Below are positions 1-7,925 of a stretch of DNA of 51,330 nucleotides, one piece after another. The translations under genes were made by a program, and so were the position numbers. The notes below the pieces were generated by a model, which was given only the letters and a program-made list of their open reading frames with translations, searched no databases and had not been told where the DNA came from. Source of the DNA: Deltaproteobacteria bacterium (GTDB taxonomy: Bacteria > Desulfobacterota > Desulfuromonadia > Geobacterales > Pseudopelobacteraceae); contig JAJYCS010000007.1 in the NCBI GenBank assembly GCA_021778115.1, forward strand, positions 1 to 51,330, read 5' to 3'. Position 1 is the first letter of the stretch. Each line of letters starts with the position of its first letter.

Positions 1-1
1 T

Positions 2-79
2 CTGTACGTTCCGACACCGGCCGCGGAGCATCTGATCGGTATTATCCGGGATTGTTCTGGGGTAGCGGCTGCGTCGTAG
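2..79 (+). CDS. Possible 3' end of a gene entering from the left edge
   Basis: An open frame runs from the window edge to a TAG at 77-79, giving about 25 residues that look protein-like (ending RDCSGVAAAS). It would converge on the GGDEF-EAL gene, whose stop lies 17 bases further on. There is too little sequence to recognise a family, and another frame is also open here, so this is only a possible gene tail. Confidence 0.25.
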   Translation: MYVPTPAAEHLIGIIRDCSGVAAAS

Positions 80-96
80 GTGTGGTGGCCTGTCTG

Positions 97-1674
97 TTAC
101 GGCAGGTCAAGGGGGGAGTTGATGGATTCCAGATACTGGGCACGGTCCACCTCGCTCAAGGAAAGGAGGTGGCTGAAGCTCTCCGCCGGCATGGGGCGGG
201 CAAAGAGGAATCCCTGCGCCAGATCGCATCGTTTCAGCTCTAGGAACATCCTCTGCTCAGGGGTTTCAATCCCCTCGGCGATGACGCAGATCCCCATGGC
301 GTGCGCCATGGCGATAACCGCCTCGGCTATGGCGGCGTCGTCTGGGTTGGTGGTGATATCGCGGACAAAATGAATGGCGATCTTCAGGTGGTTGATCGGG
401 CAGAGCTTGAGATAGGCCAGGGATGAGTAGCCGGTGCCGAAGTCATCGATGGAGAGTTTGACCCCCATGGCGCTCAACTCGTGCAGCACCGCCATCGCCT
501 CATCGGGCCGCTCGACAAAACAGCTCTCCGTCAGTTCCAACTCAAGCAGATGCGGATTGAGGCCGGTCTCTGCCAGGGTCTCTGCCACCATGGCCACCAG
601 GTTTTTTTGACGGAACTGGCGGATCGACAGGTTGACCGCCACCCGGATTGGCGGCTGATCGGGCAGTTGCCAGGTCACCGCCTGTCGGCAGGCGGTCTTA
701 AGCACCCACTCCCCCAACGGTATGATAAAGCCGGTCTCCTCGGCCAGGGGGATGAACAGGTTGGGAGAGATACGGCCCATCTCCTGTGTCTGCCAGCGCA
801 GCAGCGCCTCCACCCCCACCACCCGCCCGCTGCGCAGGTCGATCTGGGGCTGGTAGTGCAGGAAAAAGTCACCCCGCTCCAACCCCCGCTGCATATTGGC
901 CTCCATGGCCAACCGTTCCACCGTCTGCTGATTCATATACCAGGAGTAGAACCGGTAGCAGTTGCCGCCGGCATCCTTCGCCTTATACATGGCGATATCG
1001 GCATGTTTGAGGATCACCTCATCATCGTCACCGTCAAGCGGCGCCATGATGATGCCGATACTGCAGCTGCAGAATACCTCATGCCCTTCGAGTTCAAGGG
1101 GCTCAGCCACCGACTCCAGTATCTTGCCGGCCACCAGGGCCATATCGTCGGGGTGTCGTATGTCCGGTATCAGCAGGATGAACTCATCGCCACCCAGGCG
1201 GGCGACGGTGTCACTACTTCGCAGGCAGGTCGCAATACGTTTTGCCAGGAGTGACAGGAGTTGATCCCCCAGGCTGTGTCCCAGGGTCTCGTTGATCCGT
1301 TTGAACCGATCGATATCCAGCAACAGGACACCCAGGGTTTCTCCCTGACGTCGGGCATGGGCCGTGGCCTGGCGGAGACGGTCAAGGAGCAGGGAGCGGT
1401 TGGGGAGGCCGGTAAGCTGGTCGTAGTAGGCCGAGCGCCACAGGCCGTCGTAGGCCTCCTGCAGAGTCTTTTCCCGCAGGCTGAGACGGCGGTGATAGAG
1501 ACCGATGCAGAAACCGGCCGTTGCGCCCACCGTGGCCGGGATGATGAAGTTGCGCGGGAGCAGGGGGATGTGGGAGATAAAATGGTGCTGAATCGCGGCA
1601 ATAGCCAGCAGCAGGGCCGCCCCGAGCAGGGTGGGGAATAGTAGGGTCTTTGCGTTGTCAGTCTCTTGTCTCAT
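97..1674 (-). CDS. Membrane GGDEF-EAL c-di-GMP turnover protein
   Basis: This protein of 525 residues should make and/or break cyclic di-GMP at the inner membrane. Two hydrophobic segments (about residues 10-33 and 37-60) are followed by a short linker, a GGDEF domain (about 85-245) and an EAL domain (about 260-510). The GGDEF active-site motif is intact at 161-165, and an RxxD product-inhibition site (RSSD, 152-155) lies five residues before it, so cyclase activity is expected. The EAL domain keeps EAL (289-291), the Asp pair 410-411, Glu467 and Gln487, but the usual KID motif reads KIA (431-433), losing a conserved acidic residue. There is no periplasmic sensor domain, only a short loop. 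Phosphodiesterase activity is therefore uncertain. Confidence 0.93.
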   Translation of the reverse strand: MRQETDNAKTLLFPTLLGAALLLAIAAIQHHFISHIPLLPRNFIIPATVGATAGFCIGLYHRRLSLREKTLQEAYDGLWRSAYYDQLTGLPNRSLLLDRLRQATAHARRQGETLGVLLLDIDRFKRINETLGHSLGDQLLSLLAKRIATCLRSSDTVARLGGDEFILLIPDIRHPDDMALVAGKILESVAEPLELEGHEVFCSCSIGIIMAPLDGDDDEVILKHADIAMYKAKDAGGNCYRFYSWYMNQQTVERLAMEANMQRGLERGDFFLHYQPQIDLRSGRVVGVEALLRWQTQEMGRISPNLFIPLAEETGFIIPLGEWVLKTACRQAVTWQLPDQPPIRVAVNLSIRQFRQKNLVAMVAETLAETGLNPHLLELELTESCFVERPDEAMAVLHELSAMGVKLSIDDFGTGYSSLAYLKLCPINHLKIAIHFVRDITTNPDDAAIAEAVIAMAHAMGICVIAEGIETPEQRMFLELKRCDLAQGFLFARPMPAESFSHLLSLSEVDRAQYLESINSPLDLP

Positions 1675-1725
1675 CGGGGGCCTTGGCGGCGCCTTACATC
1701 CGTCCGAATACCATCTGGTGCCGCA

Positions 1726-2622
1726 CTATAGCCTGTCCAGCCGGTCCCGTCCAGCCGTTTTCCCGCTTTTAGCGGCGGGGATGTGCGGGTTCTGTACGGC
1801 GTTTTTTCGCAATAGGAACAGGTAGTTTATGTCAAGTGCGCCGTTCGCTTCCAGCTGTTGGAGGCGTTGCCACTCGTCGGCAGGGCGCGTGAGCGCCCCG
1901 GTGTGGAGGAACGCCAGCAGTTCCATACCGCTCTCTGCCAGCAGCGCCTTAAGCGCCGTCACCCGGAAGGTAGTGACCTGCGGGTGGAGGAAGGCGTCGG
2001 CCAGGCCGTGGTTTGCATCGCCATCCGGCGCCTCTGCCAGCCGTCGGGCCAGGCGTGAACCGGAGGGCAAGCGGTCGTACAGCCCGCGTAGCGCGGTGAC
2101 GTCCCGTACCTTGAGCCGGCGCAGGGCCCGGCGGGCCGCTTCCGTCCCCTTGCGGGCGCCATGACTGTACAGCATGACCCGCAGCAGGCCGTTGTCTGCC
2201 AGACGGCCGCGCAAGGCCTGCAGACCTGCGCCGGGATCGGGCAGGTGGTGCAGCACACCGTAGGCATCGATGAGGCTGAAGGGGCCGGAGGCAACGTCGG
2301 GGTCCAGGAGATCGCCGCGGCGGCAGGTCACGTTAAGGCGCAGGTGCAGCAGGCAGTGGAGTCTGGCGCGTTTCAGGTTTGTGGTTGAAAGATCGAGTGC
2401 GGTGATCTTCGCCCGGGGATTTGCCAGGCTGAAGGGGTAGGGGGCGAAGCTGCCGCAACCGGCGATCAGGATGGTCTGCTGCTGGCGGGGGAGGGGGTCT
2501 GTGTTGTAGCGTGCCCAGAGACGCTGCAGGTTGAGGTGCTGGGCCGACCCACTGCGGACTGAAGCCAGCAGTGGATAGCGGGGATAGGTGTAGCGTTCGT
2601 AGTGATGGCGCACGGCATCCAT
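1726..2622 (-). CDS. Class I SAM-dependent methyltransferase, substrate unknown
   Basis: A 298-residue Rossmann-type methyltransferase. The SAM-binding motif I is visible as ILIAGCGSF, followed by an acidic residue at the end of strand 2 (ITALDLS) and a motif IV/post-I region with GVLHHLPDP, which is typical of small-molecule or protein methyltransferases of the Methyltransf_25/11 type. The start was set at ATG 2622 (MDAVRHHYERYTYPRYP); an upstream in-frame extension is low-complexity and would run into queC. The N-terminal YPRYP region followed by motif I recalls proteins annotated only as class I methyltransferases, so no substrate is given. It is divergent from queC across 107 bp. Confidence 0.8.
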   Translation of the reverse strand: MDAVRHHYERYTYPRYPLLASVRSGSAQHLNLQRLWARYNTDPLPRQQQTILIAGCGSFAPYPFSLANPRAKITALDLSTTNLKRARLHCLLHLRLNVTCRRGDLLDPDVASGPFSLIDAYGVLHHLPDPGAGLQALRGRLADNGLLRVMLYSHGARKGTEAARRALRRLKVRDVTALRGLYDRLPSGSRLARRLAEAPDGDANHGLADAFLHPQVTTFRVTALKALLAESGMELLAFLHTGALTRPADEWQRLQQLEANGALDINYLFLLRKNAVQNPHIPAAKSGKTAGRDRLDRL

Positions 2623-2729
2623 GGCGGCATGATACCATGAATCGCCGTCTCCCGCCACCCTTGCCCCTTGACCCCGTGCCCGTGACCATCTATGCTTGCC
2701 CGTAATCTCACCGCATCCCGGAGGCATCA

Positions 2730-3404
2730 ATGCGCAAGGCTGTCGTCCTCTATAGCGCTGGTCTCGATTCCACCACCTGTCTGGCTATTGCCCGTTCAGA
2801 AGGGTTTACCCCCTATGCGATCAGTTTTGATTATGGTCAGCGCCATCGCCACGAACTGACGATCGCCAAGGCCAATGCCAGGCATTTCGGCGCTGCGGAG
2901 CACCTGGTGGTCTCCTTTGACCTCCGCCAGATGGGCGGGAGCGCCCTGACGGCGGATATCGAGGTGCCCAAAGGCGGCGTCGGCCCTGAGATACCGGTTA
3001 CCTACGTGCCGGCCCGCAACACCATCTTCCTCTCCTTCGCCCTGGGCTGGGCCGAGGTGCTGGGGGCCTTCGATCTCTTCATCGGGGTCAACGCCCTGGA
3101 CTACTCAGGCTATCCCGATTGCCGTCCGGCCTTCATCGACGCCTTCCAACGCACCGCCAACCTGGCCACCAGGGCCGGCGTCGAGGGGAACGGACAGTTT
3201 CAGATCCATGCCCCGCTGATTGCTCTTACCAAGGCGCAGATCATCCGGCGCGGGGTGGCCCTGGGGGTTGATTACGGCCTGACCCATTCCTGCTATGATC
3301 CCTCACCCGAGGGCCTCTCCTGCGGCAGCTGCGACTCCTGCCGGCTCCGCCTGAAGGGGTTCCAGGAGGCCGGCCTCACCGATCCGCTCCGCTATTCCGT
3401 GTGA
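2730..3404 (+). CDS. queC: 7-cyano-7-deazaguanine synthase QueC
   Basis: QueC converts 7-carboxy-7-deazaguanine to preQ0 with ATP and ammonia, a cytoplasmic step toward the tRNA base queuosine. The 224-residue length is normal. The PP-loop near the N-terminus reads SAGLDST (residues 9-15) where the family usually has SGGxDST. The C-terminal zinc ligands are present as Cys188, Cys198, Cys201 and Cys204 (CGSCDSC). The YVPARNT segment (residues 92-98) is typical of the family. A GGAGG Shine-Dalgarno lies just before ATG 2730. No other queuosine genes are adjacent and no preQ1 riboswitch is evident in the 107-bp upstream region. Confidence 0.96.
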   Translation: MRKAVVLYSAGLDSTTCLAIARSEGFTPYAISFDYGQRHRHELTIAKANARHFGAAEHLVVSFDLRQMGGSALTADIEVPKGGVGPEIPVTYVPARNTIFLSFALGWAEVLGAFDLFIGVNALDYSGYPDCRPAFIDAFQRTANLATRAGVEGNGQFQIHAPLIALTKAQIIRRGVALGVDYGLTHSCYDPSPEGLSCGSCDSCRLRLKGFQEAGLTDPLRYSV

Positions 3405-3508
3405 CGTTCCGTAGCTACCGTTCATCAAACTTCAGCATGCTATGCGGTTTATGGTTGAATAATGATATAGTGATTTCAGAATTAAGGACATAATCGGTCT
3501 TTTTATGC

Positions 3509-3536
3509 TTGAAATTTTTCTGGCTGGGTGTATAAG
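3509..3536 (+). promoter_or_regulatory. Sigma-70-type promoter of cydAB
   Basis: TTGAAA (3509-3514), a 16-bp spacer, then TATAAG (3531-3536): five of six matches in each hexamer. It would start transcription near 3543, giving a leader of about 45 bases before the cydA ATG at 3587. The surrounding DNA is more AT-rich than the flanking genes. Confidence 0.55.
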
Positions 3537-3550
3537 GAACAGAAACCATG

Positions 3551-3564
3551 TGACGGCGCCGTCA
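3551..3564. promoter_or_regulatory. 14-bp perfect palindrome in the cydAB leader
   Basis: TGACGGCGCCGTCA is a perfect palindrome just downstream of the predicted start site and about 20 bases before the cydA ribosome-binding site. It may be a repressor operator, or a hairpin in the mRNA leader. The binding protein cannot be named from sequence. Confidence 0.5.
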
Positions 3565-3586
3565 TGAAACCATCTGAGGAGGCAGC

Positions 3587-4933
3587 ATGGACGTCCTTAC
3601 CCTGAGCCGGCTGCAGTTTGCAGTCACCACCATGTTTCACTTCATCTTTGTCCCCCTTACCCTTGGCCTCTCCATCTTTACCGCATGGCTTGAGACCAAA
3701 TACGTCAGGACCGGCGATGAGACCTACCTGCGGATGACCAAGTTCTGGGGCAAGCTGTTTCTGATCAATTTCGCCCTTGGTGTGGTCACCGGCATCACCC
3801 AGGAGTTCCAGTTCGGTATGAACTGGGCCGAATATTCCCGCTATGTGGGTGATATCTTCGGCGCTCCGCTGGCCATCGAGGCCACCCTGGCCTTCTTCAT
3901 GGAGTCGGTCTTCATCGGGCTCTGGATTTTCGGTTGGGGCAAGATATCAAAACAGCTCCATGCCGTTACCATCTGGATTGCGGCCATCGCCACCAACCTC
4001 TCCGCCCTGCTGATTCTGCTGGCCAACGGCTGGATGCAGCGACCGGTCGGTTTTGTGCTGCGCAACGGCCGGGCAGAGATGACCGATTTCATCGCCGTAG
4101 CCACAAATCCCTACGGTCTGATCAAGTTCATGCATACCCTCACCTCGGGCTACGCCCTGGCCGGCTTCTTTGTTATGGGGATCTCGGCCTGGCACCTCTT
4201 GCGCAAGAACGAGACCGAGTTCTTCGTCGGTTCCTTCAAGACAGCGGCCATCTTTGCGCTCTGGTCCTCGTTGCTGGTGGGGATGAGTGGTGATTTTCAC
4301 GCCGTGGAGATAGCCAAGGTGCAGCCGACAAAGTTTGCCGCCATGGAATCGGTCTGGGATACGGGCAGACGGGTTCCGATGCATCTGTTGCTAGTGCCGG
4401 ATGAGGCCAATGAACGCAATGGAGTGGAGGCGTTATCGATACCTGCAATGGTCAGTATGCTGGCCTTTCACGATCCGGACGCCGAGATTCGGGGTTTGAA
4501 GTCGTTCCCGAAGGAGTTGCGTCCGCCGGTGCTCCCCACCTTTTTGAGCTTCAGGCTGATGGTCGGCTTCGGCACCCTGATGATCGGCCTTGCTCTGGCC
4601 GGGGTAGTCCTCTCGCGCTGGCGTTATTTCACCACCTTCCGCCCCTTTCTCCTGATCATGGTGGCTGCCATCCCGCTCCCCTATCTCACCATTCAGTTGG
4701 GCTGGCTGCTTGCTGAGCTGGGCCGCCAGCCCTGGATTGTCTACGGGGTGCTGAAAACCAGTGAGGGGGTCTCAAAATCGGTAGACATGCTGCAGGTTGG
4801 TGGATCGCTGTTTGGTTTTACCCTGCTCTACGGCCTTCTTGGGGCGATCGATATCTATCTGCTGCTGAAATATGCCAAAAAAGGGCCTGACAAGGGACGT
4901 ACCGGCATGATTCAGACACGGGAGGTGGCGTAA
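3587..4933 (+). CDS. cydA: Cytochrome bd quinol oxidase subunit I CydA
   Basis: CydA carries the haems and quinol site of cytochrome bd, which reduces O2 to water in the inner membrane and lets strict or facultative anaerobes remove oxygen. Features visible: His18 in MFHFIFVPLT (haem b595 ligand region), the paired glutamates in IEATLAFFMESVF, His in the FMHTLTSGYALAGF helix, and the GRQPW motif near residue 378. At 448 residues with a short periplasmic Q-loop it belongs to the short-loop (CIO-like) group rather than the long-loop E. coli CydA type. An AGGAGG precedes ATG 3587. cydB starts one base after its stop, so the two are one transcription unit. Confidence 0.96.
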   Translation: MDVLTLSRLQFAVTTMFHFIFVPLTLGLSIFTAWLETKYVRTGDETYLRMTKFWGKLFLINFALGVVTGITQEFQFGMNWAEYSRYVGDIFGAPLAIEATLAFFMESVFIGLWIFGWGKISKQLHAVTIWIAAIATNLSALLILLANGWMQRPVGFVLRNGRAEMTDFIAVATNPYGLIKFMHTLTSGYALAGFFVMGISAWHLLRKNETEFFVGSFKTAAIFALWSSLLVGMSGDFHAVEIAKVQPTKFAAMESVWDTGRRVPMHLLLVPDEANERNGVEALSIPAMVSMLAFHDPDAEIRGLKSFPKELRPPVLPTFLSFRLMVGFGTLMIGLALAGVVLSRWRYFTTFRPFLLIMVAAIPLPYLTIQLGWLLAELGRQPWIVYGVLKTSEGVSKSVDMLQVGGSLFGFTLLYGLLGAIDIYLLLKYAKKGPDKGRTGMIQTREVA

Positions 4934-4934
4934 C

Positions 4935-5963
4935 ATGGAACTGCAGATTACCTGGTTTGTGCTGTGGGCAGTCCTTTGGGCGGTCTATTTCATGCTGGAC
5001 GGCTTTGTGCTCGGCACCGGTTTCCTCTCAGGCATCCTGGCCAAGAGCGATACTGAGAAGCGGCTCCTGATCAATGCGGTGGGACCGGTCTGGGACGGTA
5101 ATGAGGTATGGTTGATCACCGCCGGGGGCGCCACCTTTGCCGCCTTTCCCACCACCTATGCCCTGATGTTCAGCTATATGTACACCGCCCTGCTGTTACT
5201 GTTGTTCTCGCTGATCGTGCGCGGGGTCTCCTTTGAATTCCGGGGCAAGGTTGAGGGACCCGCCTGGAAACAGGGGTGGGACCGCGCCATCATGATCTCA
5301 AGCTTCCTGCCGGCCCTGCTGTTCGGTGTTGCCTTTGGTAATATCTTTGAAGGCTTGCCAATGGATGCAGCCGGATACCACGGCAGCTTTCTCACCCTGC
5401 TCAACCCCTACGGCATCCTGACCGGTCTCTTGTTTGTCTGTCTGTTTGCGGTCCATGGTGCACTGTACGGTGCGGTGAAGACCGTGGGCGATCTGAGCGC
5501 GCGCGCCTTCAGGTTGGCAAAACTGTTGTGGATGCCGCTGCTGCTGGTGGCCGTGATCTTTCTGGGCACCACGGCGTACGCCACCAGGCTGTATGGCAAC
5601 TACCTCGCCGCGCCGGTGCTCTTTCTGCTGCCGGTTGTCGCCGTGGCGGCTCTGGTGGGTCAGCAGTACTATATGATCCGTCAGCAGCCCTTGAAGGCCT
5701 TTGCCGCCTCCTGCGTCACCATCGTCGCTGTGATTGCCACCGGGGTGGCCGGGCTCTTCCCCAACCTGATCCCCTCAACTCTTGATCCGGCCTACAGCCT
5801 GACCATCTTCAACTCCTCATCGAGTCAGTACACCTTGGCCATCATGACCGGCGTTGCAGTACTGTTCGTGCCGATCGTAATCGCCTACAAGATCTGGGTC
5901 TATCGGATCTTCCGCGCCCCGGTCACTGAACGGGACCTGTTGGAGAATCATGAGGCGTATTAA
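4935..5963 (+). CDS. cydB: Cytochrome bd quinol oxidase subunit II CydB
   Basis: The 342-residue partner of CydA, a multi-span inner-membrane protein. The strongly conserved VWDGNEVWLITAGGATFAAFP region, here split as WDGNEVW and LITAGGATFAAFP, is intact, as are the VAFGN segment and the late STLDPAYSLTIFNSSSSQYTL-type loop. An oddity is in the first helix: the family's DGFDxG motif reads DGFVLG, with Asp22 kept but the second acidic residue replaced by Val25. Start ATG 4935 follows the cydA stop with one base between. A hairpin terminator follows at 5989. No cydX-like small ORF was seen after the stop. Confidence 0.95.
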   Translation: MELQITWFVLWAVLWAVYFMLDGFVLGTGFLSGILAKSDTEKRLLINAVGPVWDGNEVWLITAGGATFAAFPTTYALMFSYMYTALLLLLFSLIVRGVSFEFRGKVEGPAWKQGWDRAIMISSFLPALLFGVAFGNIFEGLPMDAAGYHGSFLTLLNPYGILTGLLFVCLFAVHGALYGAVKTVGDLSARAFRLAKLLWMPLLLVAVIFLGTTAYATRLYGNYLAAPVLFLLPVVAVAALVGQQYYMIRQQPLKAFAASCVTIVAVIATGVAGLFPNLIPSTLDPAYSLTIFNSSSSQYTLAIMTGVAVLFVPIVIAYKIWVYRIFRAPVTERDLLENHEAY

Positions 5964-5988
5964 ACCGTACGTAACAAACATGCGCTGC

Positions 5989-6023
5989 AAAGGGGCCGAT
6001 CCGGAAACGGGTCGGCTCTTTTT
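5989..6023 (+). terminator. Rho-independent terminator of cydAB
   Basis: A stem formed by GCCGATCC and GGGTCGGC (one G-U pair) around a short loop, extended by flanking A and T runs and ending in TTTTT. It lies 26 bases after the cydB stop and just before the tumE promoter. Confidence 0.75.
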
Positions 6024-6045
6024 GTATGCAATTGTGTTGTGGTGA

Positions 6046-6074
6046 TTGACAACAAGAAATGCTGTTGGTAGAAT
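6046..6074 (+). promoter_or_regulatory. Near-consensus promoter of tumE-tumA, predicts leaderless mRNA
   Basis: TTGACA (6046-6051), a 17-bp spacer and TAGAAT (6069-6074), matching 11 of 12 consensus positions. Initiation six to eight bases after the -10 element falls at about 6080-6082, on or next to the tumE ATG at 6082, and no Shine-Dalgarno precedes that ATG. Confidence 0.7.
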
Positions 6075-6081
6075 CTCCAAC

Positions 6082-6360
6082 ATGAACGCCACGCTCCTGT
6101 ATCGCGAACGTCTTGCCCTTGCTGAGAATCGTTTTGTCGAAATGGTGGTCTGGCAGGTGAAAGTGCCGGCCAAGGGGAGCAACCATCCGTTCAAGTACCG
6201 GCTCGCACTGGTGGTCGATGGACACTGTGTGCTGCGGTATGACAATGAGACCGGCAAGGGGGACCACCGGCATGCGGCTGGCGGTGAAAGACCCTATCAA
6301 TTTGTCGATCCGCAGCGACTATTAGAGGATTTCTGGCGTGACGTTGATGCCTGGAGGTAA
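6082..6360 (+). CDS. tumE: TumE-family toxin (DUF6516-like)
   Basis: A 92-residue protein resembling the TumE toxins of type II toxin-antitoxin systems: LAENRFVEMVVWQVKVP near the N-terminus, then KGSNHPFKYRLALVVDGHCVLRYDNE (split here as KGSNHPFKYRLALV and DGHCVLRYDNE), then KGDHRH and a C-terminal FWRDVDAWR. The target is not deduced. ATG 6082 was chosen over a TTG at 6046 because that TTG lies inside the -35 box. It precedes the antitoxin gene, the order known for tumE-tumA. A second, broken copy lies 0.86 kb downstream. The name is from recalled family resemblance, so moderately sure. Confidence 0.8.
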   Translation: MNATLLYRERLALAENRFVEMVVWQVKVPAKGSNHPFKYRLALVVDGHCVLRYDNETGKGDHRHAAGGERPYQFVDPQRLLEDFWRDVDAWR

Positions 6361-6364
6361 TGAG

Positions 6365-6709
6365 ATGAACACCGTAACCCTTGAACTGGCGAATCGCGAT
6401 CAGGTCAGCCGCCGTTTTCTTGCTGCCTTTGCTGGCAACCGGCAAGGCAGTTTCATTAGTTTTGAGACGCCGGAGCTGCTTTTTAAAACACTTACCGCCA
6501 AACGTTGGGAGTTGCTGCAGGCAATGACCGGGGCAGGGCCAATGAGCATCCGTGAGGCCGCACGCCGTTTGCAGCGCGATGTCAAGGCGGTGCATGGCGA
6601 TGTGCAGGCCCTGCTGGTGGCCGGGCTGTTGGAAAAGAACGAGGCCGGGCAGATCCTGTTTCCGTATGATGCGGTGCATGTGGATTTTATGCTAAAAGAG
6701 GCGGCGTAA
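6365..6709 (+). CDS. tumA: TumA-family HTH antitoxin
   Basis: A 114-residue protein starting four bases after the tumE stop, with GGAGGT well spaced before ATG 6365. It contains a winged helix-turn-helix (MSIREAARRLQRDVKAVHGD, about residues 60-79), followed by a short wing and a C-terminal tail rich in acidic and hydrophobic residues. This is the organisation of the TumA antitoxin, which neutralises TumE and represses its own promoter. No clear dyad overlapping the upstream promoter was found beyond the promoter itself, so autoregulation is inferred from the family. Confidence 0.82.
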   Translation: MNTVTLELANRDQVSRRFLAAFAGNRQGSFISFETPELLFKTLTAKRWELLQAMTGAGPMSIREAARRLQRDVKAVHGDVQALLVAGLLEKNEAGQILFPYDAVHVDFMLKEAA

Positions 6710-6828
6710 ATGTTAAAAATCGAGCCTGGAGTGGGTTGGGCTTTCTGGCTTTCTGGAGGGAGCATTGTGGGAAAAGAACCTCTTTCTCTGAATTAAGTAA
6801 ACTGTCCCCAGAACTCTGACCGCACATT

Positions 6829-6922
6829 GCTGACACTTGATGCCCCCCAGGATACGGTTCAGTATGACGGTCTGGAGATCGGGCGGCAGAATTTGATCAA
6901 GTGGCTGCTTGGGTACCCGTGA
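6829..6922 (+). pseudogene. Fragment of an unrecognised coding region
   Basis: Between tumA and mgtC, 373 bases hold no intact gene. Here a short open stretch ending at TGA 6920-6922 reads DTVQYDGLEIGRQNLIKWLL, which is protein-like but has no start or partner. A GC-rich hairpin (CCCCGC...GCGGG) follows at about 6939-6961. It may be the tail of a gene lost when this region decayed; the family is unknown. Confidence 0.3.
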
Positions 6923-6985
6923 TACTTGAAAACGGCAAACGCCCCGCACCGGAGGCGGGAGTTGTCGGGACCGTGTATAAAACTA

Positions 6986-7073
6986 GAGAATCGTTTTGTT
7001 GAAATGGTGGTCTGGCAACTGAAGGTGCCGGCCAAGGGGAGCAACCATCAGTTCAAGTGCCTGCTCGCACTGG
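6986..7073 (+). pseudogene. Decayed second copy of tumE (88 bp)
   Basis: This stretch matches tumE bases 6124-6211 with about seven differences in 88 positions. It still reads ENRFVEMVVWQLKVPAKG and then SNHQFKCLLALA in frame, but both the start and the C-terminal half are missing. It is either the remnant of a duplicated toxin gene or of a neighbouring related TA module. Confidence 0.8.
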
Positions 7074-7082
7074 CGCCCTCTC

Positions 7083-7841
7083 CTAGCTTAGTCGTGTGTG
7101 AGTGACAAAGTTGAATTCCGTGAGATGGCTGAGGCTGAGCAGCAATTCATCATTGTCCCAGTTTCCCTTGACCACGAATTCATAGGTCGTATTTGAATTG
7201 GCTAAATTTTGACTGAAATTGATGGTTACAATGTCTATTTTTTTGTCCTTAAAATACGTTTTGAGGGTGAGAAAAGCCGTATCACCCAGCCCAGTGGTAT
7301 CCACATGCACAACTTTGTAGCTGTCACGGGGAATCTTCGATTCCCATGTTTTCAGGACTGTCAAGGCGGCGAGCCCAATTAACGTGCAACTGAGAGGAAG
7401 GATCAGCATGCCGGCCCCACAGGCCATGCCTACGCCAGCATTGTACCAAAGGGTGGCGGCCGTGGTTAACCCCCTGATTCCACCCCGCTCCTTGATGATA
7501 ACGCCTGCTCCAAGAAAGCCGATGCCGGTAACAATTTGTGCCGCAATCCGTGCTGGGTCGACAGCGACACTCATGGCGCCCGGAATGTTGCCGGTCCATT
7601 CGCCTGATTTGTAGTAGAAGTACTTGGAAACAACCATCATAAGTGCAGCGCCTACGCATACCAGGATGTTGGTTCGTAAACCGGCGCTTCTTCCGTGGCG
7701 TTCCCGCTCATAGCCTAAGACTGCGCCACAGCCCATTGCAAGGATCAATCTGAACAAAAGCTGCAATTCATACGGATAGCTACTGCACTGAGCTGTGCGG
7801 AACTGGTTGATGTAATCCCCCAGTATAGGGACCATTTGCAT
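7083..7841 (-). CDS. MgtC/SapB family membrane protein
   Basis: A 252-residue inner-membrane protein of the MgtC/SapB family, linked in other bacteria to Mg2+ limitation, phosphate homeostasis and F-ATPase control. The family hallmarks are present: GYERERHGRSAGLRTN after the first helices, and DPARIAAQIVTGIGFLGAGV with the following GLTTAATLW. About four or five transmembrane helices occupy residues 25-165, followed by a soluble C-terminal domain (about 170-252) with an ACT-like pattern. It is a monocistronic minus-strand gene; ATG 7841 is the natural start. The physiological role here cannot be read from context. Confidence 0.9.
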   Translation of the reverse strand: MQMVPILGDYINQFRTAQCSSYPYELQLLFRLILAMGCGAVLGYERERHGRSAGLRTNILVCVGAALMMVVSKYFYYKSGEWTGNIPGAMSVAVDPARIAAQIVTGIGFLGAGVIIKERGGIRGLTTAATLWYNAGVGMACGAGMLILPLSCTLIGLAALTVLKTWESKIPRDSYKVVHVDTTGLGDTAFLTLKTYFKDKKIDIVTINFSQNLANSNTTYEFVVKGNWDNDELLLSLSHLTEFNFVTHTRLS

Positions 7842-7925
7842 GGTTCACCCTCCATAGGAAGCACACAGGAAAACTCCCCGAACATAGATGCTGGTGTAGC
7901 TATGTGTGCCGTACGGTGTCTGGCG

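Noticed and set aside
2623-2729. preQ1 riboswitch before queC
   Set aside because: No short hairpin with an A-rich tail overlapping the Shine-Dalgarno was found; GGAGG is exposed.
6046-6081. TTG start extending tumE by 12 codons
   Set aside because: This TTG is the first part of the TTGACA -35 element, so it should not be transcribed.
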